A stretch of DNA of 64,000 nt from Macquaria australasica. Its lineage: Eukaryota > Chordata > Actinopteri > Centrarchiformes > Percichthyidae. Both the position numbers and the translations under genes were made by a program. The notes under the pieces were generated by a model that was given only the letters and a program-made list of their open reading frames with translations, was not told the origin of the DNA and made no database searches. Shown piece by piece: positions 48,380-58,816 of this stretch. Where the stretch lies: assembly GCA_005408345.1 (NCBI GenBank), contig SEMN01000312.1:377501-441500 (forward strand). Direction: 5' to 3'. The number at the start of each line of letters is the position of its first letter. Position 1 is the stretch's first letter.

Positions 48380-49080
48380 GGTGGCAGCCAAATTTGCTGG
48401 GTTAAGACTAAAGAAAGCGACAACAGGGTGCCTTGATGAAGTGGGAACAGGCGATGGTGCGGAATGTCACCTGGCAGGACATCTGGAAGTTGAACCCCCA
48501 GAGGATCAAGTTCTTGATTCAGGAGGTCTACGATATCCTCCCCAGCCCATCCAACATGTTCACATGGCACCAAGTAGAAACACTCGCATGCCCCCTGTGT
48601 TCCAAGAAAGGGAGCCTCAAACACATCCTGAGCAACTGCTCCAAGGCACTGGATGAGGGGTGCTATCGCTGGAGATATGGCCAGGTCCTCAAGTGCATTG
48701 CTGAAGCTATCGATAAGGAGATCAGCGACAGCAGATACACCCACGCTACAGCCAAGATGATCGTGTTTGTCAAAGAGGGAGAGCAGTTGAAGAAAAGACC
48801 CAAGAACTGCTCTGTTGTTTTGCTTTCCACGACACGAGACAGGGTGATGACAGTTCATCCAGTCCTCGCATGACTAATACAGACAGACATGATCTTGGTC
48901 TCTGAGGCCACAAGACAGCTCATCTTGCTGGAGCTAACTGTGCCCTGGGAGGAGAGGATGAAGGAGGCGCCAGAGAGGAAGAGGGAGAAGTACCAGGAGG
49001 ACTGCTGCAGAAACAGGTGGAGGACCAGGTGCATGCCAGTAGAGATGGGCAGTCGGGGGCAGTAGAATGGAAGTACAGAG
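48380..49080 (+). pseudogene. C-terminal fragment of an RLE-type LINE (CCHC knuckle and restriction-like endonuclease)
   Basis: The frame from 48433 encodes 146 residues with RIKFLIQEVYDILPSPSNMF and a CCHC knuckle (CPLCSKKGSLKHILSNC near 48590). After a stop at 48871 the same region continues with MILVSEATRQLILLELTVPW near 48890-48950 and ERKREKYQEDC. The aspartate and LELTVPWE segment match the PD-(D/E)xK-like nuclease of site-specific non-LTR elements. It differs in sequence from the Rex6-like copy at 42 kb, so a separate family (Hero/NeSL/R2 relatives are possible). The RT is absent. The frame runs opposite to the minus-strand frames here. Confidence 0.7.
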
Positions 49081-49084
49081 AGTT

Positions 49085-49098
49085 GTTGCCATGGAAAC
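49085..49098. promoter_or_regulatory. X-box-like palindrome GTTGCCATGGAAAC
   Basis: Matches the RFX consensus as closely as the eno4 site, but lies just beyond a dead LINE with no gene start identified nearby, so it may be chance. Confidence 0.2.
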
Positions 49099-49145
49099 GA
49101 CACACCGTTGCAGACCGGCGCATTGCAAGTAGTTGCAAGTTTCAA

Positions 49146-51663
49146 CTCGTCTCGTCACAAATCTTTGGTCTGAACTGGCCTTTATACAACAGTTAGTTCT
49201 GACCAAGTCATTTGATTGGACAAGAGGCATTCCTTGAGTGCTGATATAGAGTATAACTGCACTGGGACTTTTTACTATGTATCACTCTGCTTTACTACAG
49301 GGGTCTAATAATCGTTAATTACCAGTTGTTACCTAGCCTATCTTAGATTGTAACAAAGTTTGAATGGCAAAGATGAACATATTTCCGCAAATAACATTAG
49401 TTAAATTATGAATGGTCGTCAGAAGAGGATGTAGGGAAGGAAAGAAGCCTGGATACTTCAGTGCAAACCTCCAGGTGTGCTCATATGACATCAGCCAACC
49501 TAGACAAAAAATGAAGCTAATACTGTAAGGCAAACAACGTTGGCTTTAATCTGCTTTCAGACTTGGCAAAGTCTCAAAAATATAAACATCGACATTCAGT
49601 CCCTTAAGAAGGCCGAGCTGAATAGTCTTGAGGCAGTTTTATGGATCCATCCGGACAACTAAAGGGGAGCTCTACAGCATCAGCAGCTACCTTGGGCTGG
49701 TTTAAATCGTTCAACGAGCCTCCGGCTAGCCATTTATGGAATTAAATGCAGGATCCAGAATTCATATCAACTAATAGTGCCCACGACCAAATCACAGCCG
49801 TGCAGATGTTCAGTACAACATCAATCCCTCTCTTGTGATATTGCTTAAATCAGCCTCAGTCAGGTCACCTGGATGAAGGAGTCTGTTGCGAGGGCTGAAA
49901 CACCTAATGACTCCAGGATACAACAATGATGATGTTTTCGAGTATGTGCAGCAGATGTACTCTATTTGTATCTTATTTGATATATGAGTTTGTGACACCT
50001 CTTCACCATCAGCAAGATCAAATAATTACCTGAAAACTTACTGTATACAATCTGGAACATGTTAACTGCTTCTAGTGGATTATAGGTGCAATGCAGGAAG
50101 TAGTCCTTATTTACCAAATTCAAGATGGCTGTCTCCTTGTTGCACCTCACATGACATACCAAGCTACTTATTTTGCATATATTGAGAAGTTATGGTAGGA
50201 TTAAAATGTGTATTTTACTAATATTTTAAGATGAACTGTGTATATATGATACAATAGGTATGTTAGGTAATTTTTTGGTAAATCCCTAAATCATCATTGT
50301 TGTGCATTTCATGTCAAACTTGCCCAATTCTTTTAACTGGTTAGATAATGGAAAATTAATGAATGAATGGTAGAAGCTACATGCTAAATCTACCCTGGAG
50401 TATTCCTCCTTGAAACTGAAATATATAATCTTATTTACTGGTCCAGTAGGTTTTCTGACTTATATGTTGTCCCTTGATTTATTTCTTTTTATTTTTTTGT
50501 AATATGTTATGCAAACTTTATTGCATCATTTTTGACTGGTTTTTGGTTAGTTCAATTTACTTTTTCTCTGTGAAGTCATTTTAGACATGCTCTCAAACAG
50601 ACGATAAATACATAAATAGACCTGATGAGATTTCATATGTTATTGAATGGCATTTTGGTTCAATTTATGCGAGACATTTGCACTGAAGCCATTTCCCATT
50701 TCCCAAATGTAATATGCCCTATAACACTGGAATCACTGGACACACTAGAATATCACTTTGATATTCTGATTTGGGAAAGCCCATTATATAATGGATACTC
50801 ATGGATACATGTCCTTGTTGAAAAGTCATGAATATTTTGGTACAGGCACAATCTCCAATCCCACATTAATAAGCATTTGCACATGGACTACCTGGTTGAA
50901 ATGAGTGGAATGAGACAACCTGAAACTTAACTTTGACTTGAAATTTCATTGGTCAGAATGACACATCTTACAAATATCTAGACTCGCTCAAGACACGGTT
51001 GCAACACTCAGGAACAGTGGGAGGCTAACCTTCTCACAGCTGGGTGGTGACAAGGCCCCATCAATGTGTATTCTGTCTATTTGACATGAACCAGCCTGAG
51101 GTCGCACCTCACTGAAATGCAGTAAGCAGGAACATTTTTCTCAAAACTGCTACTTTTTTCGTTACGACATCATTCTCATAGCATTATGACTTTTCTTTTC
51201 TAGTTGTATTTGGGTATTCAAAGCAGGACTTGTAAAAGTACTTGCTGTATTCCATAGGGTTCGCAATAAATTGTTTTCTATTTAGACCGACTGCAATTGT
51301 TGAAGTCCTCAAAAACCAGGATGAAGCTACTTTGAGAAATTGGTCACAGTAAATTCAGATATATCACAAAGCATTCTGTCAGACTTCTTCAACTTTATTT
51401 TGCACACCCTCCTGTTCCTATAGACCAAATGTTACCAAGGAAAACCTGTCAGTAACCTGAGACACAGCTTGGTTTGAAACCCATTCTTTTAGTTAAACAG
51501 ATCAGTCTGTCTGGTTAAACTGTGAGCTTCCTGTGTTTTAAAAGTAAATGTATCCTTATATTTAAAAGCCCAAACTGTCCCATTAGACTGTGTTAAAATC
51601 CAATGATGGCTGCAACTTCATGACAAGTTAGCTTGGTTGTATGGTATCTTAGGTGAAATAGTT
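49146..51663. other. Intergenic, no gene recognised
   Basis: Broken coding-like sequence on the minus strand near 49810-49960 (VIRCFSPRNRLLHPGDLTEA) may be an old element fragment. The rest is A+T-rich and unassigned. Confidence 0.4.
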
Positions 51664-51676
51664 GGTTGTATAGATC

Positions 51677-52046
51677 CATTTCCATTTTCTATACCGCTTC
51701 ATCCTCTGAGGGTCGCGGGGGGGCTGGAGCCAATCCCAGCTGACATTGGGCGAGAGGCGGGGTACACCCAGGACTGGTCGCCAGTCAATCACAGGGCTGA
51801 CACATAGAGACAGACAAACATTCACACTCACAGTCACACCTATGGACAATTTAGAATCACCAATTAACCTAACTTGCATGTCTTTGGATGGTGGGAGGAA
51901 GCCGGAGTACCCGGAGAGAACCCACGCGGACACGGGGAGAACATGCAAACTCCACACAGAAGGGCCCCAGCCGGCCGGCGTGTGCGAACCCAGAACCCTC
52001 TTGCTGTGAGGCGACAGTGCCAACCACTGCACCACCGTGCCGCCCC
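51677..52046 (-). mobile_element. tRNA-derived SINE, full-length copy, 13-bp target duplication
   Basis: Read on the minus strand, the element begins GGCACGGTGGTGCAGTGGTT (box A-like) and has GTTCTGGGTTCGCACACG (box B-like, GGTTCGNNNC form). A conserved body follows with CATGTTCTCCCCGTGTCCGC and AGCTGGGATTGGCTCCAGCC. It ends in AGCGGTATAGAAAATGGA, a LINE-derived tail. The direct repeat GGTTGTATAGATC flanks both sides (51664-51676 and 52047-52059) without mismatch. This copy is 370 bp; the copy at 19165 is shorter. The intact duplication suggests a fairly recent insertion. Confidence 0.9.
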
Positions 52047-52059
52047 GGTTGTATAGATC

Positions 52060-52915
52060 TATTCAGATATTTGCCTCTAGTCTACAGAAATCATTTATCC
52101 CCATTTTCTGAGCCTTTAGTAAATTCTCTGCAGCTGGAGTTCACAGGTTGGTTTGTGTTCGAGGACCCATTAGCAAAGGTTTTTTCCCCATCTTTTTTGT
52201 TTTTTGGAAAGACTAAAACAGTAAAATTATTCACAGTCCCTCTAATGGCCCATGAAACCCAGGCTGGTTTCATTTGTCATTAGAAACACAACTTGTGCTC
52301 TTTAATTAATCAGTGCTTTCTTTTTCTTTTTTTTTGTTTCAGTCAGTGTGATATTGCAAAACATGATGTTCATATTCGAAACACTCAAAACTTTATCTTT
52401 AGAGATAACTTACCTTCACCAAGGTGGTAAAATTCTCTAAACTTTCTTTCGTTCTGCGTCTGGATCTGGATATAATCATAAAATCATTATCTTACCTTAT
52501 CTTCAATAGCTCAGAAATCCTTGAAGATTCCTGGGTCAGCACCTGGATCCAGTTCTACAACAAAAAAAAATCACTTGTTCCTTGGTCCACAATTTTCACA
52601 GAAATGTGTTATATTTGTGAGACATCACCAAACTATCAGCTTAGTCGGTACTTATATGTTTTAGATTGGTTTCCATATGGGTTTTTGATCATTGTGGCAC
52701 AGAGAAAGTACAGAAGCATCTATGTCCCCATATGATTCTTTAGAGGTTATTGACTGACAGCTTCCCCTGTTTTTCCCACACAAACTGTAAGTGAGGTAGG
52801 ATTTTCTGCTGAGTCACTGCTGCAACTGAAGCAACCAGAAATGCATGCACAGTAATAAGTGTTTTCAGACATGTCTGCATGTTTGATTAAAACACAGAAG
52901 GTAAGCTTGCTCAAA
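52060..52915. other. Intergenic, no gene recognised
   Basis: Pyrimidine-rich sequence near 52316-52340 and short open frames without similarity. Nothing assigned. Confidence 0.4.
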
Positions 52916-52920
52916 TTGTC

Positions 52921-53300
52921 TGTCATGATCCCAAGGACTGGTGTACACTATTTTGTTCTGTTTCCTGTTTTATTTTGAAGGTCTGTTCTTGGTTCATGGT
53001 TTTGATTTACTTCCTGTCTTTGTTCTGTTTTCCACCAGTTTGATTAGGTTCACCTGTGTCTTGTCTCTCACCTGTTTCTCATTGTTGCTGTTGGTGGTGG
53101 TGGTGTGTGATGTTCCTGGTGTTCTTCTCGTGTTGCGTTGCGTTGCGTTCCTGGTGTTCCCCTGCGAGTCAGTTCTCGCTGTTGTAAGTTTTTCCTTGAG
53201 GTTAGAATAAACCTTTGGACTCTTCAGCCTCCTCGCCTGCCTGCATCTGTCTGCGTTTGGGTCCTACCTCTCCCTGCTGCCTAAATGGCCAATCGTAACA
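52921..53300 (+). mobile_element. Solo LTR (Ty3/gypsy-like), 5-bp target duplication TTGTC
   Basis: The 380-bp unit starts TGTCATGATCCC and ends ATCGTAACA (TG..CA borders). TTGTC lies immediately on both sides (52916-52920 and 53301-53305). A polyadenylation signal AATAAA is at 53206-53211, followed by a pyrimidine-rich, CTGCCTGCATCTGTCTGCG 3' part ending in TTGGGTCCTACCTCTCCC, a layout common in fish gypsy LTRs. No internal retroviral-type genes are present, so this is the product of LTR-LTR recombination. Confidence 0.88.
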
Positions 53301-53504
53301 TTGTCAGCATGAAATTGATGTGTTAAAGTACTCGGTAAGGAGCAGTTACATATTTCAGCAACTATTTGGTGCTATGGTGCATAGGATTTGAATTAGAGCC
53401 ATTCAACAATGGCTCTTTTAACAATGTCGGAGTAAACTTATCTGTGGTTCATCATCATCTGGTTCTCCACTGACTACAGCCACTAGATTTTGACATGGCA
53501 GCCC

Positions 53505-53690
53505 TCTTCAAGGCAGGGCCTCAAGATCGTGTAATAAAGCAGGGCCCACCTCAAGGCCGTTATCATATCAGTTATGATATTTAGTGATGTTCAATTCATT
53601 AGCACAAAACAGTTGACACACAGCAAGCCTGGAGCTTTCAGGGAGTTCGGCAGCCCCAGGGCAGGGCAGCTGTCCACTTCGCCAAGGTAA
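53505..53690. repeat. Unnamed repeat, unsplit copy of 44906-45012 + 47326-47430
   Basis: Aligns to both halves of the copy interrupted by L2 and so shows the original order: AGGGCCTCAAGATCGTGTAA, then AGCAAGCCTGGAGCTTTCAG. Family unknown. Confidence 0.65.
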
Positions 53691-54548
53691 TCCTGCCTTG
53701 ATTATAGTCATGTAATTATTCCATGACATCCATGTAATTCATCCAAATTAGCATGAAACCCTCCCTTCCCTTGACTGGACAATAACTTTTTGGACTGTCA
53801 TTGGTCTCTGAATGGGATTTTCAAACTCCTGGGGAACTGTGAGCACAGGGGGGAAAAAGCAATAATAAAAGACTTGCAATATGTAGTCTGGCTTTGTGAT
53901 AGACTTCCGTAATCTACAACAAGCTTCTTTTTGATTAGCTGACCAAAAGTTAACTCGGCCACCATGTCCATGTGGGAGCTACAGAAGTTATTGATGAAAA
54001 TTTTAAAAAATAAAAAACTTTCAAATACATGAATACTAGAAATAAATACACTGATTGTGACTACTCTTGTTTCTGCTGGATCCCTATTATACATTTTCTC
54101 TTTACAAAAAATGAGATACTTTTGATTGACACTATTTCAGCACCCTGTCCTGCATATGGCTTTATATACATGGTTTAGTTTATTAACTTTAATTGATTCA
54201 CTCTAACATAGAGGTGTGGCTTTAAAACAGACCCTTTGGTCAAATTTTACTTTAGTCATAGGAAACACATATAGTGTAACCAGTTCTTGCTCACATATAT
54301 TACTTGTGGGGCCTGCACCATTTGCACGTTTCAAGCCCAGGGCCACAGTCAGTCTCAGTCAGGGGCTCACAGATATGCTGTCTGGGTAATAAAGTACATT
54401 TTCAAATAAACATGCAAAATTAATTAAAATGTGCATGGGGTTAATAAGGACAGAGCGAAAAGATTTGGTCATGACTGTCAATTCAAAGCACACTATCTGA
54501 TGTGACTTTTCTCTTTATATCCACTTTCCATCTGTCCATTTATTCACC

Positions 54549-54908
54549 TGTCCTTCAAATCTACGAGAAATCTGGACTCACTCTGTCTGGCTGGTGGAGA
54601 ACACAGCATCCCTACCGGCTGTCTTGAGCAGAACTGCAGCAGACTGGGCAGCAGCAGCATTCCTGGCCAGGACAGCCGTGAATGGGATGGGAGGGGCACA
54701 CAGAACAGCAGCAGCAGTCTGGGGTCCAACATCCTCTCTGCTGAGGCTCACTGCCCCCCACCCCCTAGCCTAGGCTACTTCAAAAACCTCCGGACCCCAA
54801 ATCTAATCGATGTGGTTTTTAAAAGCTTTTCCATAGGACAGGAGGCGCCAAAACGAAGTGAAGTTGAAAGGGACACCGAATTAGCAGAGTCGAGGCTGTT
54901 TTGTTGAT
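54549..54908 (+). other. Unexplained open frame without ATG, about 119 codons
   Basis: The plus frame containing TCT ACG AGA stays open to TGA at 54906-54908. The peptide is Ser/Gly-rich, then more hydrophilic (contains LEQNCSRLGSSSIPGQDSRE and GYFKNLRTPNLIDVVFKSFS). It follows a pyrimidine-rich tract and is 100 bp upstream of the candidate hspa12a start codon, in a locally G+C-rich area. It may simply be 5' UTR that happens to be open, or an exon of an unrecognised transcript. No family similarity was recognised. Confidence 0.25.
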
Positions 54909-55008
54909 GTTTTTTTCTTCTTTGGCCCTGTATTCCCAGTAAACCAGGAAAATTGCTTGGTGTAGCTGTATCGGAGAGAAGGCTCGGGAGGAGGTGAAAC
55001 TGCGGGAT

Positions 55009-55051
55009 ATGATGACTGAGAAAGAAACGGCGACAGAGAAGATGATAACAG
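55009..55051 (+). CDS. hspa12a: Candidate first coding exon of hspa12a
   Basis: HSPA12A is an atypical cytosolic Hsp70-family ATPase. The short frame ATG ATG ACT GAG AAA GAA encodes MMTEKETATEKMITG and ends at the donor G|GTAAATAAG at 55051/55052, phase 1. The human protein begins MADKEAGG and, as I recall, its first coding exon is very short and followed by a long intron. The match is only M..KE.. in style. Position and strand carry most of the weight: hspa12a is expected upstream of eno4 in divergent orientation. No second exon (TSAYSSPARSLG region) is found before 64000. CpG-containing sequence at 55130-55200 fits a promoter-proximal region. Confidence 0.38.
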
Positions 55052-56394
55052 GTAAATAAGCTCATTTCGTAACCTCTAAACAGTTTTTTCGTAGTTTTTA
55101 GCAGTGGTCATCATTGATAGCAATTAATGCGCGCGCACGTAAGCAGTTTGTGCTTCGGTGTGGTCGTCTATGGGACGCGTTCACGTGCACTCTAGTGAGA
55201 TTTCTGAGGTTCGCGATCAAAGTAAAGGCTGTTGACACTAAGATAGTGTTGCATTACGGTCTTATTCAATCTGAAAAGTCTTTCTAATACCTCATCTGCA
55301 GTGCAGGGAGGCTGTATGAGTTACGAAGCTCTGCCTTGGCTTTCCAAGGGCAATCGCAGTCCTAGGACCTCGCCTGGCCTGCACAGAGCAGAACTCTCCA
55401 GACGAACATGGCCATATTAAAAGTTTATCACTCTGGCTTGTGTTTTCCAACTGCGAGGCTGAGCTCGGTGTGTCAGGTTGTTCACATTTGGCTGGAGAAC
55501 AGATCGGCTCAGTTCGATCCTCCATAACGGTGCAGTTTGGTCACATGGCCCGTCCCACCGTGACTCAATGCAGCAAAAAAGTCTGCACCATGTCCTCAGG
55601 TAACGCAGTGTTCATCACCCGCCCAGACGGTGCTGCCGGTGTCTGATCAGGGTAGTGTTCTGAGGTGCGTTTCAAATCACTGTCATAAATGTCCGCCGGT
55701 TTTAGAAGTCGACTATGTTTTTGTCTGGACGATGGATAACATACGTTTGTCCCGCTATTACTTTATTCTGTCATCGGTACATACCGTACTGTAATGACAG
55801 TCAGATGAACTACATCGGAATTTCTCCTAATTTATAGTTGTTCGCTTGTCTGAAAGCACAACCATACAGTAATTGCTAATCATTATGTAAGATACTTTGT
55901 AAATTCTCATACTGTACAATTCGGCATACACTAAATACACCAAGCAACGTTTATTTGAACAATGTTCCAACTTTTAGGATTCTCCATGTTGATTTCACAT
56001 CGTAATCCACTGAGGAGGGAGATAGTGAGCAGTGTGCGCCATTCCCATAAAGTATGAAATTTAAAATGCTGCCAGTATGTAGGTATGCTGATATTTTCAG
56101 CTTTTACTAATTTCAATCATACTTGCTGTTAGAGCTTTAAAGAACAAGCTTTAAATTAGGCAAAAATTAAATGGAGTTTGGTTAGTTTGAAGTTCTTTCT
56201 TCTCAAGAGATACTGGGACTAACCTTTCCTGGGGCTTGGCAACACTCCAGCGTTATGTAATACAACTGATTGAGTGCCATAGAGACTGCAAGCTGATGAT
56301 GTCCTGCAGCAGTGAGAGCTAATACGTTGTGTGATTTGAACTCCTAAAGCTGAAAAGGGTCCCTTGTGTTATTGTAAAGTTCTAATTTATTCTA
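55052..56394. other. Probable hspa12a intron 1, CpG-bearing start
   Basis: The first 600 bp are locally CpG- and G+C-rich. An open frame at 55440-55646 ends near a possible donor at TCCTCAG|GTAACG but shows no similarity; it might be an alternative first exon. The remainder is A+T-rich. Confidence 0.35.
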
Positions 56395-57140
56395 AAATTG
56401 GATTAGATTCAACTTTATTGTCATTGCACAGAGTACAAGTACTGAGACAACAAAATGCAGGTTAGCATCTAACCAGAAGTGCAAAAAGCAGTAAAGATCA
56501 GAGTATGTATAGAGGCAATATTTAACAGTAAGGGGTAGATATAACTTATAAACAATATGAACAGCTGTCACTGTCACCATTGTGCAGAGTTCAGCAAGGT
56601 GACAACTGAGGGAAAGAACCTGTTCCTGATCCTGCTGGTCCTGGAATGGAGATCCCAGTAGCGCCTCCCAGAGAGGAGGAGGGCAAAAAGGCTGTGGCCA
56701 GGGTGAGAGGTGTCCCTGACGATGCTGCGCACCCTCCGCAGACAACGCTTGCACTGGACAGCCTCAATGGCGGGGAGTGGGGTACCGGTGATGCGCTGGG
56801 CAGTTTTCACCACCCTCTGAAGTGCTTTCCGCTTTGAGACAGAGCAGCAGCCATACCATAGAACCACAGAAGAGACACTGGTGTGCCTTTTTGACTAGGA
56901 TCTTTGTGAAGAAGCCACACCTGTGTTGTTGTTGTCAGTGTACCATGCTGCCAGGTGCTGGACCTCCACCCTGTAGACAACTGAACTGTAGGCCTGTGCG
57001 TCACCTGATCTGAAAGCTGTGTCGCGTTCCTTCAGCAGTAGGTGGACCTCTCTGTTCATCCGTGGATTCAGATTTGGGAATGTTGTAATCCATTTGAGGG
57101 TGGTGACACTGTTAATGTTAGTGTGATATAGTCCAAAACA
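56395..57140 (-). pseudogene. LINE relic with internal deletion
   Basis: Minus strand: an upstream piece with FPNLNPRMNREVHLLLKERD and TAFRSGDAQAYS (between endonuclease and RT in fish LINEs) near 57000-57090, directly followed after a deletion by the C-terminal piece with LQRVVKTAQRITGTPLPAIE near 56790 and RDTSHPGHSLFALLLSGRRY near 56680. The 3' part (CAACTTTATTGTCATTGCAC on the plus strand, near 56410) is a well-known LINE end. The RT itself is missing. Clade is probably CR1/Rex1-like, related to 19880-21420. Confidence 0.78.
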
Positions 57141-58322
57141 GGAGTCCAGGGTGGCCTGGAGTGGCAAAAAATGCTTCAGTCTGTGTTCACACCGGTGCTC
57201 TAGTACAGAGTCTGCTCCCTCTGGCCACTCCAGTCGTACTGGAAAGATTGCAGATATCAGGTCTGAATTTGGTTGTGAACCACAAGGACATACTGTTACC
57301 TGAATGTTACTGTCAGCTAGTTGTAAAGGCAGACCTTTAAACATGGTGTAAATTAAGAGATTATCACACTGCACGGATGCCATGTGCGTATCTGTATATC
57401 TGTGCGCATGTGTGTGTGTGTCCTGCTTCTGTGGTGCGTTATGTTCTTCAGCCATCTTTTTTAGCATGCAAAAATAACTCGGTTTAAGCATAGAAGGAGG
57501 TCGAGAAAAAATATAGGTTCAAACTTGATGCAGTTTCTTTGAGTGATTATTCCCATGCGACATGAATGCAGCATCACTCTGCTGAACCCCCACTGTAACG
57601 CTCCTTCTCCCCAGCAGTGAAACCAAACTGCATGAACTTGCAGCAGGATGTTGCACAATCATGATAAATGACATCACTCACAGCCAGATGTCATATGTTA
57701 CTGGGTGACTGATTGGTTATTTGTCTGCCAAGACATCAGGTCAGGGGATTTGCACCACGTTTTAGATTCTATAAAACCATTTCTCACATTAGGCTCAACA
57801 TCTCTAAATCTAATATGGCTGAGTCTCCGTGTCTAATAATATTTACTTGGGCAGCAAACAACTTAATTTGTGTTTGTCTTGTATTTTCACAGTAGCACTT
57901 GGACGATAAAAGAGGCCCTTTGTTCATGATTTGTGCATGTTGATATGCTGGTTGAACCCTCTGTGAGCAATGTCAGCCTGAAGATAAAGCAGGCATGTTG
58001 TTAGACACCCTGGATTCAGTGCCACTTCCTTCATTGTTTTCTGTCCAACAACCCCTTACTTCACCTGCCCAATAAACAGCACATTAATTGACATAGTAGG
58101 AAAAAAAGGCAGGAAGTGCACTTGAGTGAATTTTCTTGTCAAACGCCATAATAATAGTTTGTGACATAGTATAGTTGGTCTTGCTGTTGCAGTTTTAATG
58201 ACATATATTCAAAATGTAAAATACAATGAAACTCATTGAAGAACCTAGTGCCAAGACTTCACAAGGTTCGTAAAAGTTCAGGAAGCACCAGGTTATGGAT
58301 TGTTGACCTCCTTGCAGCATAC
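57141..58322. other. Probable intron, no feature assigned
   Basis: The open frame extending above the LINE fragment (57141-57491, minus) has no recognised similarity. A short GT/CA-type tract occurs at 57408-57420. Nothing else is seen. Confidence 0.4.
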
Positions 58323-58325
58323 ATA

Positions 58326-58813
58326 AGCTGTGTCTCAATTCAGGGGCCGCATCCTTCGAAAGCTGCATGTGAAGACCGGATGCGTCCTATTTCGAAGGCT
58401 CCTTCAAATGCGGCCAAGAAATGCGGCCTTCTTTTCCCAAATTTGAAGGATCCAACGGCTGTATTCTTCGACCTATGCCAACCTATCCCAAGATTCATTG
58501 CACAGAAGAGAATATGGCGTCCCTGAACGTACTGTCCACAGCGGCCGAGCAGGATTACACTTTTAAATATAAGTATTGGGTTTCAACTCACTCGAATAGC
58601 TAACGATACAAATGTTAAAAAACCAAGTGGCCTTAAAAACCTCAACTGCAGCTGTCAGGGTTGCTAGGCGACAGGAGCGGCGCTTCATGATGCTGGTGAC
58701 GCAAATAGGAAAATTCTCCATAGACCAGACCGTCTCATTTAACAACGCTCAGTTCGGCCTTTGCTGTAGATCGCGTCCTTAGAAGGATGCAGCCCCTGAA
58801 CTGAGACACAGCT
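58326..58813. mobile_element. MITE with about 36-bp terminal inverted repeats
   Basis: The left end AGCTGTGTCTCAATTCAGGG and the reverse complement of the right end AGCTGTGTCTCAGTTCAGGG continue to match into the GCATCCTTC segment. ATA is repeated on both sides (58323-58325 and 58814-58816), a possible 3-bp target duplication as in PIF/Harbinger-type elements. There is no transposase; inner sub-terminal repeats (GCGGCC..GAAGG) add further symmetry. Confidence 0.85.
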
Positions 58814-58816
58814 ATA

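Noticed and set aside
48373..48858. 161-residue minus-strand frame
   Set aside because: Shadow of the plus-strand RLE fragment, which carries the CCHC and nuclease motifs.
57141..57491. Upper part of a 198-residue minus-strand frame
   Set aside because: Only its lower end matches LINE protein; the upper part crosses a CA-type repeat and lacks similarity or exon borders, so I do not call it a gene.
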